This document shows, piece after piece, positions 63,216 through 64,000 of a stretch of DNA of 64,000 nt. The translations under genes and the position numbers were made by a program. The DNA is taken from contig CANMYO010000005.1 in the NCBI GenBank assembly GCA_947502145.1, positions 62,001 to 126,000 on the forward strand, given 5' to 3'. Below the pieces are notes generated by a model that worked only from the letters and a program-made list of their open reading frames with translations, was not told where the DNA came from and did not search any database. The stretch is from an uncultured Paracoccaceae bacterium. GTDB taxonomy: Bacteria > Pseudomonadota > Alphaproteobacteria > Rhodobacterales > Rhodobacteraceae. The first letter of the stretch is position 1. Each line of letters starts with the position of its first letter.

Positions 63216-63340
63216 CATGTGAATACCTCCCTTGCGTCATCCACATTGCGTTTGTTTGATTTCGTTAGCTTCCATTTTTGGTATTGTTAGGTCAAACGTT
63301 ATGTTGCATGTTCCCTACATCACGCATGAATCATGGATTT

Positions 63341-63356
63341 CCCAAGTTTCATTGGG
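63341..63356 (+). promoter_or_regulatory. candidate operator palindrome before the LacI-type gene
   Basis: CCCAA-GTTTCA-TTGGG is a perfect 5-bp inverted repeat 18 bases upstream of the regulator start, in the divergent control region 63219-63373. LacI proteins usually prefer palindromes with a central CG, which this lacks, so it may be unrelated. Confidence 0.25.
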
Positions 63357-63373
63357 CGATTGAGAAGGGGACG

Positions 63374-64000
63374 ATGCGAAGGATTACGATACAAAATATC
63401 GCGGATGCTGCCGGACTCTCAAAATTCGCAGTGTCGCGCGCGCTCTCTGGCAAAACCGGAGTGAGCGATTCGACAAGGGAAATGGTCCTCCGGATTGCGA
63501 ACGAGATGGGCTATCAGGCACGGCCCAAGCAAACAACACAGACCATTGCCGTGCTCAGCGAAGACGCGGAATTGATCAATGGTGAACTGAACCAAAAGAT
63601 CATGAGTGGAATTCGCGATGAATGTCACACCGTTGGTCTAGAACTGATTGAGCTGCAAACAACCGGTGCGCGGCAGCTTTCTGATGTGGTGGGACGTGCG
63701 GACGGTTTGATTTTTGTCGGCGTGAACCAACCGAAACTTTACCAAGAAGCGTCACAGCTGTCCGTGCCAATTGTAAAAATCGGGACATTCGAACCGCTGG
63801 AACAGTTCGATATTGTGCGGGGCACGAATTACGAAACGGGACGCGTGATTGGTGATCTTTTCCTCAGACATGGACATAAGCACATGGCTTACGTCCGCGG
63901 CCGACGAGACTTTCGGGGTCGACAGGAACGGTTTAACGGGTTCTTTGCCTCAATCCATTTGGATCCCAGTGCAAAGGTGTCCGACCTCAGATGGAAAAGC
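63374..64000 (+). CDS. LacI family transcriptional regulator (3'-truncated by window end)
   Basis: The frame is open for 209 codons from the ATG at 63374 to the last base, so the C-terminus lies outside the window. It follows a GAAGGGG ribosome site. The N-terminal helix-turn-helix reads TIQNIADAAGLSKFAVSRALSGKTGVSDSTRE, with the hinge helix following, and then the periplasmic-binding-like domain starts (TIAVLSEDAELINGELNQKIMSGI, VVGRADGLIFVG, IVRGTNYETGRVIGDLFLRHGHK, each separate strands). It diverges from the transporter operon at 53503-63215 and is the obvious candidate for its control. DNA-binding residues SKFAVSRAL differ somewhat from the usual SxxTVSRAL. Confidence 0.92.
   Translation, partial: MRRITIQNIADAAGLSKFAVSRALSGKTGVSDSTREMVLRIANEMGYQARPKQTTQTIAVLSEDAELINGELNQKIMSGIRDECHTVGLELIELQTTGARQLSDVVGRADGLIFVGVNQPKLYQEASQLSVPIVKIGTFEPLEQFDIVRGTNYETGRVIGDLFLRHGHKHMAYVRGRRDFRGRQERFNGFFASIHLDPSAKVSDLRWKS

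Noticed and set aside
1-64000. CRISPR arrays, tRNA or rRNA genes, intact insertion sequences, replication origin
   Set aside because: No regularly spaced repeats, tRNA-like cloverleaf with a T-arm motif, rRNA sequence, intact transposase or origin-type repeat cluster was seen on reading both strands.

Overview
The window reads as a chromosome segment of a marine Rhodobacteraceae-type alphaproteobacterium (Roseobacter group). The grounds are the GC-rich coding, the protein style, the urt/ure and nas gene orders, and the pairing of ABC uptake operons with AraC or LacI regulators. No rRNA, tRNA, CRISPR array or intact mobile element was recognised. Almost all of it is nutrient capture: urea, nitrate and several carbohydrate-type substrates.

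Layout. (A) 1-5682: end of an L-idonate-type dehydrogenase, a possible gluconolactonase remnant, a 6-phosphogluconate dehydrogenase, an HpcH/HpaI aldolase, then an AraC regulator followed by a short-chain dehydrogenase. (B) 5867-19356: a two-component pair (NarL-like regulator and GAF histidine kinase) downstream of the urea ABC transporter urtABCDE (minus strand), which diverges from the complete urease operon ureDABCEFG (plus strand). (C) 19407-30125: an AraC regulator divergent from an operon with a family-5 solute-binding protein, two permeases, a double ATPase, a PhyH-type oxygenase, a GH4 glycosidase and a flavin-dependent halogenase homologue. (D) 30192-38100: a small P-loop kinase-like gene and a lactose-type operon (binding protein, two permeases, MalK-like ATPase, GH42 beta-galactosidase) divergent from its own AraC regulator. 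(E) 38104-51624: assimilatory nitrate cluster nasT-nasS-[attenuator]-nrtA-nrtB-nrtCD-nirB-nirD-nasA-trpD2-like-cysG-like. (F) 51720-53460: a decayed stretch with remnants of two amino-acid ABC permease genes and a tyrosine recombinase around an intact small HD hydrolase. (G) 53503-64000: a LacI-family regulator (cut by the window end) divergent from an operon with a second family-5 binding protein, two permeases, a double ATPase, a hydroxypyruvate isomerase-like protein, a beta-hydroxyacid dehydrogenase and a second GH42-type enzyme.

How the parts work together. Urea is imported by Urt and split by urease. Nitrate is imported by Nrt and reduced by NasA and NirBD, with siroheme supplied by the CysG-like protein. 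NasS/NasT probably controls the nitrate operon through a terminator seen directly in the 253-nt leader before nrtA. Three glycoside systems feed sugars into central metabolism.

Most notable observations: (1) the transporter/PhyH/GH4/halogenase operon, where the halogenase keeps its catalytic Lys and Glu and the PhyH protein appears to have HxG in place of the HxD iron-binding pair, as in non-haem iron halogenases; (2) all five ABC operons carry a strong inverted repeat exactly between the binding-protein gene and the first permease gene; (3) the nas leader attenuator; (4) the decayed gltJK-like and integrase genes.
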